In this document: positions 49,745-58,307 of the stretch, piece after piece | Layout: each line of letters starts with the position of its first letter | How positions within the stretch are numbered: position 1 is the first letter of the stretch | Assembly: GCF_041431135.1 (NCBI RefSeq) | Contig: NZ_CP107799.1 | Span: forward strand, 186,001 to 250,000 | Direction: 5' to 3' | From: Streptomyces sp. NBC_00554 | GTDB taxonomy: Bacteria; Actinomycetota; Actinomycetes; Streptomycetales; Streptomycetaceae | DNA: 64,000 bases | Translations under genes and position numbers: made by a program | Notes under the pieces: generated by a model | Told to the model about the DNA's origin: nothing | Seen by the model: only the letters and a program-made list of their open reading frames with translations | The model's database searches: none

Positions 49745-49758
49745 ATGGCCGTACAAAT
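49745..49758. promoter_or_regulatory. Right arm of the 14-bp inverted pair
   Basis: ATGGCCGTACAAAT, reverse complement of 49654-49667, ends 17 bp before the CoA-transferase ATG. Confidence 0.6.
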
Positions 49759-49775
49759 TATGGAAAGGTGGCCGC

Positions 49776-50954
49776 ATGCTTCCCCTGTCCGGTGTCACGG
49801 TGGTCAGCCTGGAGCAGGCGGTGGCAGCTCCGTACGCCACGCGCCAGCTCGCCGATCTGGGCGCGAGAGTCATCAAGGTGGAGCGCCTTGGGGGCGGGGA
49901 CTTCGCCCGGCGTTACGACGAGTCCGTCCACGGTCAGTCGAGCTATTTCGTCTGGATCAACCGCTCCAAGGAATCCCTGACCCTCGACCTCAAGACACCC
50001 GCCGCCCGCGCGGTGCTCCACGAACTCCTGGGCCGGGCCGATGTCTTCGTGCAGAACCTGGCCCCCGGGGCCACCACGCGCCTCGGCTTCGGCAGCGCCG
50101 ACCTGGCCCGGCGCCACCCCCGACTGATCACCTGCGACATCTCCGGGTACGGCGGCTCGGGACCCTGGGCGGACCGGAAGGCGTACGACCTGCTGGTCCA
50201 GTGCGAGACGGGTCTTGTCTCGGTCACCGGCAGCCCCGAGGAGGCGGCGAAGGCGGGGATCTCGGTGGCCGACATCGCCGCCGGGATGTACGCCTACTCC
50301 GGGATCCTCACCTCGCTCTACCAGCGCGCGACCACGGGTCACGCTGCCCCGGTGGAGGTGTCGCTCTTCGAGGCGCTGGCCGAGTGGATGGGCCAGCCCG
50401 CCTACTACACCCGGTACGGCGGCACTCAGCCACCGCGCACCGGGGCCCGGCATGCCACGATCGCACCGTACGGGCCCTTCACCACCGGCGACGGCGGCAC
50501 GGTGCTGCTCGCGGTGCAGAACGAACGCGAATGGGCCGCGCTGTGCGAGGTCGTACTCGAGGATCCGGGGCTCGCGACCGACGAGCGGTTCGCCCGCAAC
50601 TCCGCGCGCGTGGCCCACCGCGATGTCCTGGAGGCCGTCGTCGCGCGTCGGTTCGCCGAACTGGGCACCGGCGAGGCGGTGAAGCTCCTGGACCGGGCCG
50701 GCGTGGCGAACGCGCGGCTGAACTCCGTCTCCGACCTGCTGGACCACCCGGTCCTCACCGGCCGCGACCGCTGGCGCCAAGTCGGCACGCCCGGCGGCCC
50801 CGTCGACGCCCTCCTCCCGCCGGCCACGCTGGGCGGAGTGGAGCCCCGCATGGATCCCGTGCCGGAGGCCGGGGAACACACGGCGGCGATCCTTTCGGAG
50901 CTCGGCCGCACCGACGCCCAGATCAAGGAGCTGCGCGCGGCCGGAGCGGTCTGA
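49776..50954 (+). CDS. CaiB/BaiF-family CoA-transferase
   Basis: A 392-residue class III CoA-transferase: VVSLEQAVAAPYATRQLADL, ARVIKVERLGGGDFARRYDE, YFVWINRSKESLTLDLK, and CDISGYGGSGPWADRKAYDL. The acidic catalytic position appears to be in EVSLFEALAEWMGQPAYY, with Glu where Asp is usual. Family members move CoA between carboxylic acids, for example succinyl-CoA:itaconate or mesaconate. The divergent hydratase and lyase genes support such a role. The downstream GntR gene is 63 bp away. Confidence 0.87.
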   Translation: MLPLSGVTVVSLEQAVAAPYATRQLADLGARVIKVERLGGGDFARRYDESVHGQSSYFVWINRSKESLTLDLKTPAARAVLHELLGRADVFVQNLAPGATTRLGFGSADLARRHPRLITCDISGYGGSGPWADRKAYDLLVQCETGLVSVTGSPEEAAKAGISVADIAAGMYAYSGILTSLYQRATTGHAAPVEVSLFEALAEWMGQPAYYTRYGGTQPPRTGARHATIAPYGPFTTGDGGTVLLAVQNEREWAALCEVVLEDPGLATDERFARNSARVAHRDVLEAVVARRFAELGTGEAVKLLDRAGVANARLNSVSDLLDHPVLTGRDRWRQVGTPGGPVDALLPPATLGGVEPRMDPVPEAGEHTAAILSELGRTDAQIKELRAAGAV

Positions 50955-51017
50955 CCTGTGGTGCATGCTTGTCCGGTCAGCAGCCGCCGGGAACAACAGC
51001 GAGGAGAGCCGGAGCAG

Positions 51018-51767
51018 ATGGCCGCCAAGGAGCGCGAGCGGGAAGCGGCGTACCAGACCGTGGCGAGGGAACTGCGCGAGGCGCTCCTCGGGCAGCGGTA
51101 CGCCGACGGAAGCCGGCTGCCGACGGAGGCGGAGCTGTCCGTCCAGTACGCGGTCAGCCGGCAGACCGTGCGGCGGGCCTTCCAGGAGCTGGTCGCCGAA
51201 GGCATGGTGCATCGCGTCCCGGGCCGGGGCACCTTCGCCACCGAGCACGGCAGCCGGTATCTGCGGCAGTTCGGCAGCGTGGAAGACCTGATGAGCCTGT
51301 CTCTGGACACCGACATGGAGGTCCTGAGCCCGCTGCGGCGCCGCGTCGACATCGAGGCGGCGGGGCGGCTTCAGCTCGACTCCGACGCGGTGTACGAGGT
51401 GGTGTTTCGGCGGCTGCACGGCGGCGCGCCGTTCTGTGTGACGACCGTGCGCCTGCGCCCCGACGTCGGGCAGGCCCTGGGGGACGCCGAGGAATTGTCC
51501 GCGGCCGGGGCGAAAAGCTCGTTCACCATCATCGGGCTGATCGAGGCGCGGCTGCGGATCCCCGTCCTGGAGGCCGACCAGTCCATCACCGCCACGGCGG
51601 CGGATGCGTCGACCGCGGAGCTGCTCGGCTGCCGGCCGGGCGATCCGCTGCTGCGCATCGACCGGCTGTACTGCACCACCGGGTCCGAGCCGCTTGAGCA
51701 GTCCACCAGTTACTTCCTGCCCGAGCAGTACACGTACCGGGTGCGGCTGCGCAGGGGCGTGCGCTGA
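51018..51767 (+). CDS. GntR/HutC-family (UTRA) transcriptional regulator
   Basis: A 249-residue regulator. N-terminal winged HTH: AYQTVARELREALLGQRYAD, LPTEAELSVQYAVSRQTVRR, then GMVHRVPGRGTFATEHGS. C-terminal UTRA domain: VYEVVFRRLHGGAPFCVTTV, EQSTSYFLPEQYTYRVRL. It probably senses a small acid or CoA ester and controls the divergent operons from the inverted sites at 49654-49758. ATG 51018 follows GGAGAGCCGGAGCAG. Convergent with the SnoaL-like gene. Confidence 0.9.
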   Translation: MAAKEREREAAYQTVARELREALLGQRYADGSRLPTEAELSVQYAVSRQTVRRAFQELVAEGMVHRVPGRGTFATEHGSRYLRQFGSVEDLMSLSLDTDMEVLSPLRRRVDIEAAGRLQLDSDAVYEVVFRRLHGGAPFCVTTVRLRPDVGQALGDAEELSAAGAKSSFTIIGLIEARLRIPVLEADQSITATAADASTAELLGCRPGDPLLRIDRLYCTTGSEPLEQSTSYFLPEQYTYRVRLRRGVR

Positions 51768-51797
51768 GCGCCTGAGCATCGCCGCACCCGTACGCGG

Positions 51798-52415
51798 TCA
51801 GGAACGCCGGGCGGAACCGGGACGCGGATGCCGTACGCCCTTGGTCATCTCCTTGATGTGCGTGATCGGCTTGACGTCACGGCCGAGCCACGACGGCTTC
51901 GGATCGGCACCCTCCGGCAGCCGGGCCCAGTCCACCCACTCCCCCCAGTCCTTGCGGCTCAGCGGGAACGGGCCGCTCTGCCCCGCGCGCTCGCGAGCCT
52001 CGGTGTAGTGCTGGTTGAAGAGCTTCATCTCCTGGGGCGTCCACCAGTCCTCCTCCGAGGCCCACTTGCCACCGCCCGCGTACTGGATGACCTGGAGGGA
52101 GGGGAACTCGATGGGCGGGCCGCCGGGTTCGGGGTTGTCCGCGCGGTTGGTGACCTTGTAGACGACCTGGTTGCCGTCGATGTTGTACCAGACCAGGGGC
52201 GAGTAGACGTGCGCCGCGAACGACATGGTGCCGTCCAGGAAGTACGCGATCTCCTCGGGCCCGTGGAAGGTGCCGTAGTAGTGGTCGTTGTAGGGGGCGT
52301 CGTCCAGGAAGAGCTTCCCCCAGGCGACCCAGTCCTCGTGGACCGGGCCGGTCAGGAAGTAGTGCCGGAACGCGCTCTCGACTTCGTCCCGTTCGAAGGT
52401 CTTGGCGCTTGCCAT
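51798..52415 (-). CDS. SnoaL/NTF2-like fold protein
   Basis: A 205-residue protein whose first 130 residues look like a SnoaL-type alpha+beta barrel: VESAFRHYFLTGPVHEDWVA, FLDDAPYNDHYYGTFHGPEE, VYSPLVWYNIDGNQVVYKV. Conserved acidic and His residues in the cavity (DDAPYNDHYYG) resemble those of small isomerase or epoxide-hydrolase relatives. A C-terminal tail of about 60 residues is Arg/Pro-rich. It is cotranscribed with the acyl-CoA ligase (34-bp gap). Function unknown; catalytic or binding roles are both possible. GGAG is 5 nt before ATG 52415. Confidence 0.75.
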   Translation of the reverse strand: MASAKTFERDEVESAFRHYFLTGPVHEDWVAWGKLFLDDAPYNDHYYGTFHGPEEIAYFLDGTMSFAAHVYSPLVWYNIDGNQVVYKVTNRADNPEPGGPPIEFPSLQVIQYAGGGKWASEEDWWTPQEMKLFNQHYTEARERAGQSGPFPLSRKDWGEWVDWARLPEGADPKPSWLGRDVKPITHIKEMTKGVRHPRPGSARRS

Positions 52416-52449
52416 GGCCACTCCGCTCTGCGTTGTCGGTTCCCGCGCG

Positions 52450-53991
52450 TCACACGAGTTGTGCGCGCAGTTCGCGCTTGAGGACCTTGCCGGCCGGACC
52501 CAGCGGCAGTGAGTCCCAGGTACGGAAGACGAACGAGCGGGGCTGCTTGTACCCCGCGAGACGCTCCCGGCACAGTGCCCGCAGCTCCTCCTGGAGCGCC
52601 CCCGTGTCGGCGGGGGCGGGGCCCTTGGGCACCACGACCGCGACCGGCGTCTCGCCCCACTCCTGGTGCGGCACGCCGACGACAGCGACCACGTCGACGC
52701 CCCGATGGCCGCCGATCACGCGCTCCAGTTCGGCCGGGTAGACGTTGAACCCGCCGGAGATGATCATGTCGGTGCGACGGCCCTCGATGTGCAGATAGCC
52801 GTCCTCGTCGAGGCGCCCCAGGTCGCCGGACCACAGTCCCCCGGGCCGGAACACCTGGGCGGTCTGCTCCGGGTTGTTCCAGTAGCCGCGGGCCGCCGAA
52901 TCGCACCGGATGACGATCTCCCCCACTTCGCCCGGCGGGAGTTCCTCGCCGTCCTCGCCGACGACGCTGATCTCGGCGTGCGGGGTCTCACGGCCGCAGG
53001 AGGTCAGCAACGACTCCTGCCCGGCGACCGCCGCCCGGTGCTCCCGCGGGCCGAGGATCGTCACCTGGCCGCCCGCCTCGGTCAGCCCGTACCGCTGCTG
53101 GAGGTCGCAGCCCAGCAGATCCATGGCCCTGGCCGCCAGGCCCACCGGCACCGGCGCCGATCCGTAGCTGATCCTGCGCAGGCTCGACACGTCCCGCGAC
53201 GACCCCTCCTCCAGCAGCCGCAGCGTGCGCTGGAGCATCGTCGGGATGAAGGTCGTGAAGGTCACCCGGCTTCGCTCGATCTCGTCGAGGACGGACTCGG
53301 CATCGAAACGCGGGTGGATGACCATCGTCTGGCCGAGATAGAGCCAGGAGAGCGTACGGACCATGCCGCCGGCGGTGAAGAAGGGCGTGGTCGCGAGCAT
53401 CACGTCGGAGTGCCGGGCGTCCGTGGAGATCGTGGTGTCCAGGACCTGCGCGAGCATGCCGCGGTGCTCGTGGACAACTCCCTTGGCGCGACCGGTCGTT
53501 CCACTGGTGTAGAGGATGAACTGGATGTCCGAGGCGGTCAGCGCGCCCGGGGTGGGATCCACCGCGCGCCCCTTGGACAGCGCGGTCTCGTAGTCGTCGC
53601 CCGCCTCGCTACCGCCGATCTCCAGCAGGAATTCCAGGCCGGACATCACCTCGCCGAAGGTCTCCGCCTGGTCGGTGTGGAGGATGCCGGCGCGCGCTCC
53701 CGAGTCGGCCATGACGTAGGCGACCTCGTCCGGCGCGAGCCGTATGTTCACCGGCACGAGGACGAGTCCCGCCTTGGCGAGGCCGAAGGCGATCTCGGGC
53801 CACTCCAGGCAGTTGCGGGCCATGACGAGGACGCGGTCCCCCATGCCCAGGCCGCGCGAGAGCAGATGGGTGGCCAGCCGGTTGGCACGCTCGTCCACCG
53901 CCGCCCAGCTCAGCCGGGTGTCGCCGTACGCCAGCGCGGTCTTCGTCGGGTAGCGCCGGGCGTTACGGCGGGGAATGTCGCCGACCAGCAT
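52450..53991 (-). CDS. AMP-dependent acyl-CoA synthetase
   Basis: A 513-residue ANL ligase: ILYTSGTTGRAKGVVHEHRG, QQRYGLTEAGGQVTILGP, GLWSGDLGRLDEDGYLHIEG, NVYPAELERVIGGH, and LGPAGKVLKRELRAQ. GGAGG lies 4 nt before the ATG. It is divergent from the alpha-methylacyl-CoA racemase, and the shared 158-bp region carries four sites of the window's common motif. Probably activates a 2-methyl-branched acid, given the racemase next door. Confidence 0.92.
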   Translation of the reverse strand: MLVGDIPRRNARRYPTKTALAYGDTRLSWAAVDERANRLATHLLSRGLGMGDRVLVMARNCLEWPEIAFGLAKAGLVLVPVNIRLAPDEVAYVMADSGARAGILHTDQAETFGEVMSGLEFLLEIGGSEAGDDYETALSKGRAVDPTPGALTASDIQFILYTSGTTGRAKGVVHEHRGMLAQVLDTTISTDARHSDVMLATTPFFTAGGMVRTLSWLYLGQTMVIHPRFDAESVLDEIERSRVTFTTFIPTMLQRTLRLLEEGSSRDVSSLRRISYGSAPVPVGLAARAMDLLGCDLQQRYGLTEAGGQVTILGPREHRAAVAGQESLLTSCGRETPHAEISVVGEDGEELPPGEVGEIVIRCDSAARGYWNNPEQTAQVFRPGGLWSGDLGRLDEDGYLHIEGRRTDMIISGGFNVYPAELERVIGGHRGVDVVAVVGVPHQEWGETPVAVVVPKGPAPADTGALQEELRALCRERLAGYKQPRSFVFRTWDSLPLGPAGKVLKRELRAQLV

Positions 53992-54040
53992 GGGACCTCC
54001 AGTCGATGGGTCGCAGCTTCAGTTTCTACCGTACACATGC

Positions 54041-54125
54041 CGTCAGATTCTAGAGATGTACGAGACGTAATCTGTCGTAACCATCGACAGATCAGGCACT
54101 TCATTGTGTGATACCAACGTCAGAT
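54041..54125. promoter_or_regulatory. Divergent operator region with four copies of the CGTCAGAT/ATCTGTCG word
   Basis: CGTCAGAT lies at 54041-54048 and 54118-54125. Between them ATCTGTCG (54070-54077) and CGACAGAT (54085-54092) form a perfect 8-7-8 palindrome. Confidence 0.65.
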
Positions 54126-54149
54126 ACAGACCATAGAGAGGGAGGCCAC

Positions 54150-55232
54150 ATGGCAGGACCGCTCGCCGGGACACGGGTCCTGGAGCTGGCGGGCATGGGG
54201 CCCGGACCGCACGCCGCGATGCTTCTGGCCGATCTCGGCGCGGACGTCGTACGCGTGCAGCGACCCGGCACGCCCGAGGATCCGCCCGGAGACCAACTGC
54301 TGCGCGGGCGTCGCTACATCGAGGCCGACCTCAAGTCGCCCGCGGGCCGGGAGACCGTGCTCGGCCTGGCAGCCCGCGCGGACGTGCTGATCGAGGGGTT
54401 CCGGCCGGGTGTCACCGAGCGGCTCGGCCTCGGGCCCGCCGACTGCTCCGCCCGCAATCCGGGGCTCGTCTACGCCCGGATGACCGGGTGGGGCCAGAAC
54501 GGCCCGCTTTCCGCCACCGCGGGGCACGACATCAACTACATCGCGCTCACCGGCGTCCTGCACTCCATCGGCCGGGCGGGCGAGCGCCCCGTCGTCCCCC
54601 TCAACCTGGTCGGCGACTTCGGCGGCGGATCCCTCTACCTCGTCCTCGGCGTGCTCGCCGCGCTGGTGGAACGGCAACGCTCCGGACTCGGCCAGGTGGT
54701 CGACGCGGCCATCGTCGACGGCGCGAGCGGCCTCGCCCAGATGATCTGGTCCCAGCGCGGACGCGGCCGGTGGAGCGACGAGCGCGGCACCAACCGCCTC
54801 GACACCGGCGCACCCTTCTACGACGTCTACGAGACCTCGGACGGCCGCCACATGGCCGTCGGCGCCCTGGAACCCCGCTTCTACGACGAGTTGGTACTCC
54901 GCCTCGGCCTCGACCCGGCGGCGCTCCCCGACCGCCAGGACCGCTCCTGCTGGCCCGCCCTGCGCAAGCTCTTCACCGAGACCTTCGCCTCCCGGACCCG
55001 GGACGAGTGGACCGAGGTCTTCGCAGGCAGCGACGCCTGTACGACCCCGGTGCTCTCCTTCGGCGAGGTGGCGGGCCATCCGCACATGGCCGCCCGCGAC
55101 GCAATCGTCGAGCTCGACGGCGTCCAACAGGCAGCCCCGGCCCCCCGCTTCTCCCGTACCGCCCCCGCTGTACCCCGCGTCCCGCCGCGCGAGCCGGTGG
55201 ATGCCGCCGCCGTCCTCGCCGTATGGACCTGA
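54150..55232 (+). CDS. Alpha-methylacyl-CoA racemase-like CaiB/BaiF protein
   Basis: A 360-residue class III CoA-transferase-fold protein: [70 protein letters not shown] (His), and [19 protein letters not shown] (Asp). The sequence fits 2-methylacyl-CoA racemases (AMACR/MCR), which interconvert R and S isomers so that acyl-CoA dehydrogenases can act; this also occurs in breakdown of 2-arylpropionic acids. ATG 54150 has GGGAGG 4 nt upstream. The acyl-CoA dehydrogenase gene follows after 18 bp. Confidence 0.9.
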   Translation: MAGPLAGTRVLELAGMGPGPHAAMLLADLGADVVRVQRPGTPEDPPGDQLLRGRRYIEADLKSPAGRETVLGLAARADVLIEGFRPGVTERLGLGPADCSARNPGLVYARMTGWGQNGPLSATAGHDINYIALTGVLHSIGRAGERPVVPLNLVGDFGGGSLYLVLGVLAALVERQRSGLGQVVDAAIVDGASGLAQMIWSQRGRGRWSDERGTNRLDTGAPFYDVYETSDGRHMAVGALEPRFYDELVLRLGLDPAALPDRQDRSCWPALRKLFTETFASRTRDEWTEVFAGSDACTTPVLSFGEVAGHPHMAARDAIVELDGVQQAAPAPRFSRTAPAVPRVPPREPVDAAAVLAVWT

Positions 55233-55250
55233 CCCGCCAGGAGCAACCGC

Positions 55251-56480
55251 ATGACCACAAACATGGCCGAGGACACGACCGGTGACCCGGGCCTCCTCCC
55301 CACCGGCGCGTGGGAGCTGCCGGAGGAGTTCCGCATGCTGCGGGACACCGTGCGACGGTTCATGGAGTCCGACGTACGTCCACTGGAGGACAAACTCGAA
55401 CACGACGCCGAGGGCGCGCCCTCCGAACTGCTGAAGCCCCTCCAGGAGAAGGCGCGGTCGCTGGGCCTGTGGGCCCTGCAGACGCCGGCGGAGTACGGGG
55501 GCGCGGGGCTGAGTGTGCTCGGCCAGGTAGTGGTCGGGGAGGAGGCGGCCAAGTGCCGGATGGGCGCGTTCTTCCCGGCCGCCGGGGCCTTCGGCGGCAA
55601 CCCGCCGAGTGTGTTGTTCCGGGCCACCCAGGAGCAGTTCGAGCGCTACGCCCGGCCCATCGTCGAGGGGTCCTCGGGTCGCGCGTTCACGGCCATCAGC
55701 GAGGCATCCGGCGGCTCCGACCCGGCCCGCGCCATCCAGTGCCGCGCGGAACGCGACGGGGACCACTACGTCCTCAACGGTACGAAGCTGTGGACCAGCC
55801 ATGCCGGGACGGCCGACTGGGGCATCGTCTACGCCAGGACCGGTGAACCCGGCCGCCGCGACGGCATCAGCTGCTTCATCGTGGAGACCTCGACACCCGG
55901 CCTGGCCCGGACGCCCATCAGGGTCATGGCCTCCTACTCGCCCTACGAGCTGCACTTCGCGGACGCCCGTATCCCGGCCGCCAACCGCATCGGCGCGGAG
56001 GGCGAGGGCTTCGCACTGGCCGGCGACTTCCTGGTGCGCGGTCGCATCGCGTACGCGGCGGGGCCGATCGGGATCGCGCAGGCGGCGCTCGACTCGGCGG
56101 TGGAGTGGGTGAAGGAGCGTCAGGTATTCGGCTCACGTCTCGCCGACAAACAGGCGATCCAGTGGATGCTGGCGGACAGCGAAATCGAGATCCGCGCGGC
56201 CCGCCTGCTGATGTACCAGGCGGCCTGGAACGCCGACCTGGGCAAGGACGTGAAAGTCGATGCCTCCGTGTGCAAGGTGTTCGCGACGGAGACGGCGTTC
56301 CGCGTCGTCGACCGGTGCGTGCAGATGTTCGGCGCGCTCGGTCTGTCCCAGGAGCTGCCGCTGGAGCGGTGGTTCCGCGATCTGCGGGTCAAGCGGCTGG
56401 GCGAGGGCGCGTCAGAGGTCCAGCGCATGGTCGTGGCCCGCCATCTGCTGGGCCGGGCGCGACCGGCTTCCGCCGGATGA
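55251..56480 (+). CDS. Acyl-CoA dehydrogenase family protein
   Basis: A 409-residue dehydrogenase: LWALQTPAEYGGAGLSVLGQ, FTAISEASGGSDPARAIQCR, YVLNGTKLWTSHAGTADWGI, SRLADKQAIQWMLADSEIEI and VQMFGALGLSQELPLERWFR. It lies between the racemase and an LLM oxidoreductase and likely acts on the S isomer of a 2-methylacyl-CoA. AGGAG lies 7 nt before the ATG. Confidence 0.9.
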   Translation: MTTNMAEDTTGDPGLLPTGAWELPEEFRMLRDTVRRFMESDVRPLEDKLEHDAEGAPSELLKPLQEKARSLGLWALQTPAEYGGAGLSVLGQVVVGEEAAKCRMGAFFPAAGAFGGNPPSVLFRATQEQFERYARPIVEGSSGRAFTAISEASGGSDPARAIQCRAERDGDHYVLNGTKLWTSHAGTADWGIVYARTGEPGRRDGISCFIVETSTPGLARTPIRVMASYSPYELHFADARIPAANRIGAEGEGFALAGDFLVRGRIAYAAGPIGIAQAALDSAVEWVKERQVFGSRLADKQAIQWMLADSEIEIRAARLLMYQAAWNADLGKDVKVDASVCKVFATETAFRVVDRCVQMFGALGLSQELPLERWFRDLRVKRLGEGASEVQRMVVARHLLGRARPASAG

Positions 56481-56534
56481 ACTGCCGTACGACCATCCCC
56501 AACTGTCCTTCTCGACAAGGAGGTTGCCGTACCG

Positions 56535-57452
56535 ATGCGATTCAACCTGATGTTCCCCATGCGCGCCGTCAAGCACTACGACCGCTGGATCCAGGGCTCG
56601 GACCTGGGTGAAGTGGCCCGCATCGTCGAAGAGGCCGGCTTCGACGGTCTTTCGATGAGCGAGCACCCCTATCCGGACGACGCCTGGCTGGGCAACGGGG
56701 GCCACCACGCCTTCGACCCGTTCGTGTCACTGACGTTCATGGCCGCGCACACCAGCCGCGTCAAGCTGATCACGTACGTCATGGTGCCCGGATACCGCCA
56801 CCCGTATCTCTCCGCGAAGGCGATATCGAGCCTCGACACCGTCTCTCAGGGCCGGCTGATCGTGGGCATGGCCGCCGGGTACCTGCGCTCCGAATTCGAG
56901 GTCCTGGACGCCGACTTCACCCGGCGGGGGGCGCTGCTGAACGCCGCCATCCCGGCGATGCGGGCGGCCTGGGCGGGCACGGACCACGACGATCCCGCAT
57001 TCCCCACGCGCGGCCACACGATGCTGCCGGCACCGGTCCAGAAGGGCGGCCCGCCGATCTGGATCGGCGGGAACAGCGCGGCGGCCCGCAGGCGCGCCGT
57101 CACTCTCGGGGACGGCTGGCTGCCGATGGCCCAGTCGGCCGAGACGGCCGCGATCACCAGGACACCGGCTCTGGAGAGCATCGACGAGCTGCGCACCCTC
57201 GTCTCCGCGGCGCAGACCGAGCGGTCGACGGCCGGACTCGCCCCGCTGGACGTGGCGTTCGCGCCCTTCGAGAGCCATCTGCTGCGCTCGGGCGACGTCG
57301 ACGAGTTCGCCACGGCCGTCGGCGACCGGCTGGCCGCGTACGCGGCCGCGGGCGTCACCTGGATCACCATCGAACCGACGAGCAGGAGCCTGGACGACTT
57401 CCGTCACGACATCGGCAGGCTCGGCGAACTGCTGGTGCGAGCGGGCAGCTGA
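56535..57452 (+). CDS. LLM-class F420-dependent oxidoreductase
   Basis: A 305-residue luciferase-like protein: ARIVEEAGFDGLSMSEHPYP, FVSLTFMAAHTSRVKLITYV, SLDTVSQGRLIVGMAAGYLR, and GGPPIWIGGNSAAARRRAVT. The pattern fits the F420-dependent or FMN-dependent TIM-barrel family. A flavin reductase gene is convergent just beyond the terminator. AAGGAGG precedes the ATG by 11 nt. It may reduce or oxygenate an intermediate of the operon. Confidence 0.88.
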   Translation: MRFNLMFPMRAVKHYDRWIQGSDLGEVARIVEEAGFDGLSMSEHPYPDDAWLGNGGHHAFDPFVSLTFMAAHTSRVKLITYVMVPGYRHPYLSAKAISSLDTVSQGRLIVGMAAGYLRSEFEVLDADFTRRGALLNAAIPAMRAAWAGTDHDDPAFPTRGHTMLPAPVQKGGPPIWIGGNSAAARRRAVTLGDGWLPMAQSAETAAITRTPALESIDELRTLVSAAQTERSTAGLAPLDVAFAPFESHLLRSGDVDEFATAVGDRLAAYAAAGVTWITIEPTSRSLDDFRHDIGRLGELLVRAGS

Positions 57453-57454
57453 GC

Positions 57455-57498
57455 GTCCGGTGTCCGCCCCCCTCCCCCCACCGGGGCGGACACCGGAC
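57455..57498. terminator. 16-bp perfect-stem terminator
   Basis: GTCCGGTGTCCGCCCC pairs with GGGGCGGACACCGGAC across a 12-nt loop, between stops at 57452 (+) and 57509 (-). Confidence 0.9.
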
Positions 57499-57508
57499 GG
57501 TCCACCGA

Positions 57509-58090
57509 TCAGGCGAGCAGACCGCGATTGCGCCGCGCACTGTCCACCTGCGGCACATGGTTCGTCTCGTACTGCTCGATCCACGCCGGGGGAAGTTGGG
57601 ACCAGGCCTCGCCCACGTTCAGCCGATGCCCCTCACGGAGGGTCTCGGCTCCGACGACGTCGGCCACGAAGATGGTGCTCTCCTCCACGTCCAGCGTGTG
57701 CACCACGCGGCCCTCCACATAGCTCAGGGCATCGAGCAGGATCGGCGCGCCGGTGACCCCCGGTTTGGTGGCGAACGGCGCGATCTTGTCCCCGTCCCGC
57801 CCCGAACTGCCGCCGAGCCCCATGAGGATGGCGAGCGAGGCATCAATGATCTCCGGGTCGTTGGCCAGCAGATGCATCGCGAAGACGCCGGAGCTCAGCA
57901 CCATGTCGTGGGTCAGGTTGTACTTCGTCAGGCTGATCGTCACCCGGGGCGCCTCCGGGACGATGGCGGCCGCACCCGCCGACAGCGACATCAGACCGCC
58001 CGCACGGCCGTCCGCGAACGTGGTCACCGCGACCGGGTAGGGGCGCAGACCACCCAGGGTGCGGTTGGCCGATTCAAGATCCAGACTCAT
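57509..58090 (-). CDS. Flavin reductase-like domain protein
   Basis: A 193-residue protein of the flavin reductase (HpaC/SMOB-like FMN-binding) fold: LRPYPVAVTTFADGRAGGLM, APRVTISLTKYNLTHDMVLS, GVFAMHLLANDP, and DALSYVEGRVVHTLDVEEST. It probably binds FMN and reduces flavin or a small substrate. AAGGAG lies 5 nt before the ATG. It could supply reduced flavin to the LLM enzymes. It is divergent from the ligase at 58308, with ATCTGACA in the shared region. Confidence 0.87.
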   Translation of the reverse strand: MSLDLESANRTLGGLRPYPVAVTTFADGRAGGLMSLSAGAAAIVPEAPRVTISLTKYNLTHDMVLSSGVFAMHLLANDPEIIDASLAILMGLGGSSGRDGDKIAPFATKPGVTGAPILLDALSYVEGRVVHTLDVEESTIFVADVVGAETLREGHRLNVGEAWSQLPPAWIEQYETNHVPQVDSARRNRGLLA

Positions 58091-58127
58091 CGGTGCTCCT
58101 TCTCGTGACGCTCACACTCACAAGCAA

Positions 58128-58274
58128 ATCTGACAGTTCAGTCACTCCCTTGCACGATATAGAGGTCCAGCTTCAGACGAAAGCATCGCAACAAGCACTG
58201 TGTAGTTCATTACAGCTACGGCTGCCGCCGCTCTGGACAAACTCCGGTCAGACGTTACTGTCACTTTCTGGCAG
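58128..58274. promoter_or_regulatory. Divergent promoter region with ATCTGACA and TTACTGTCAC elements
   Basis: ATCTGACA lies at 58128-58135 next to the flavin reductase gene. GTCAGACG (58247-58254) runs into TTACTGTCAC (58255-58264) and CTGGCA (58269-58274), about 35 bp before the ligase gene. TTACTGTC also occurs at 61645. Confidence 0.5.
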
Positions 58275-58307
58275 CGAGCGGACGTCACGGACGGGAGCTG
58301 AACGACG

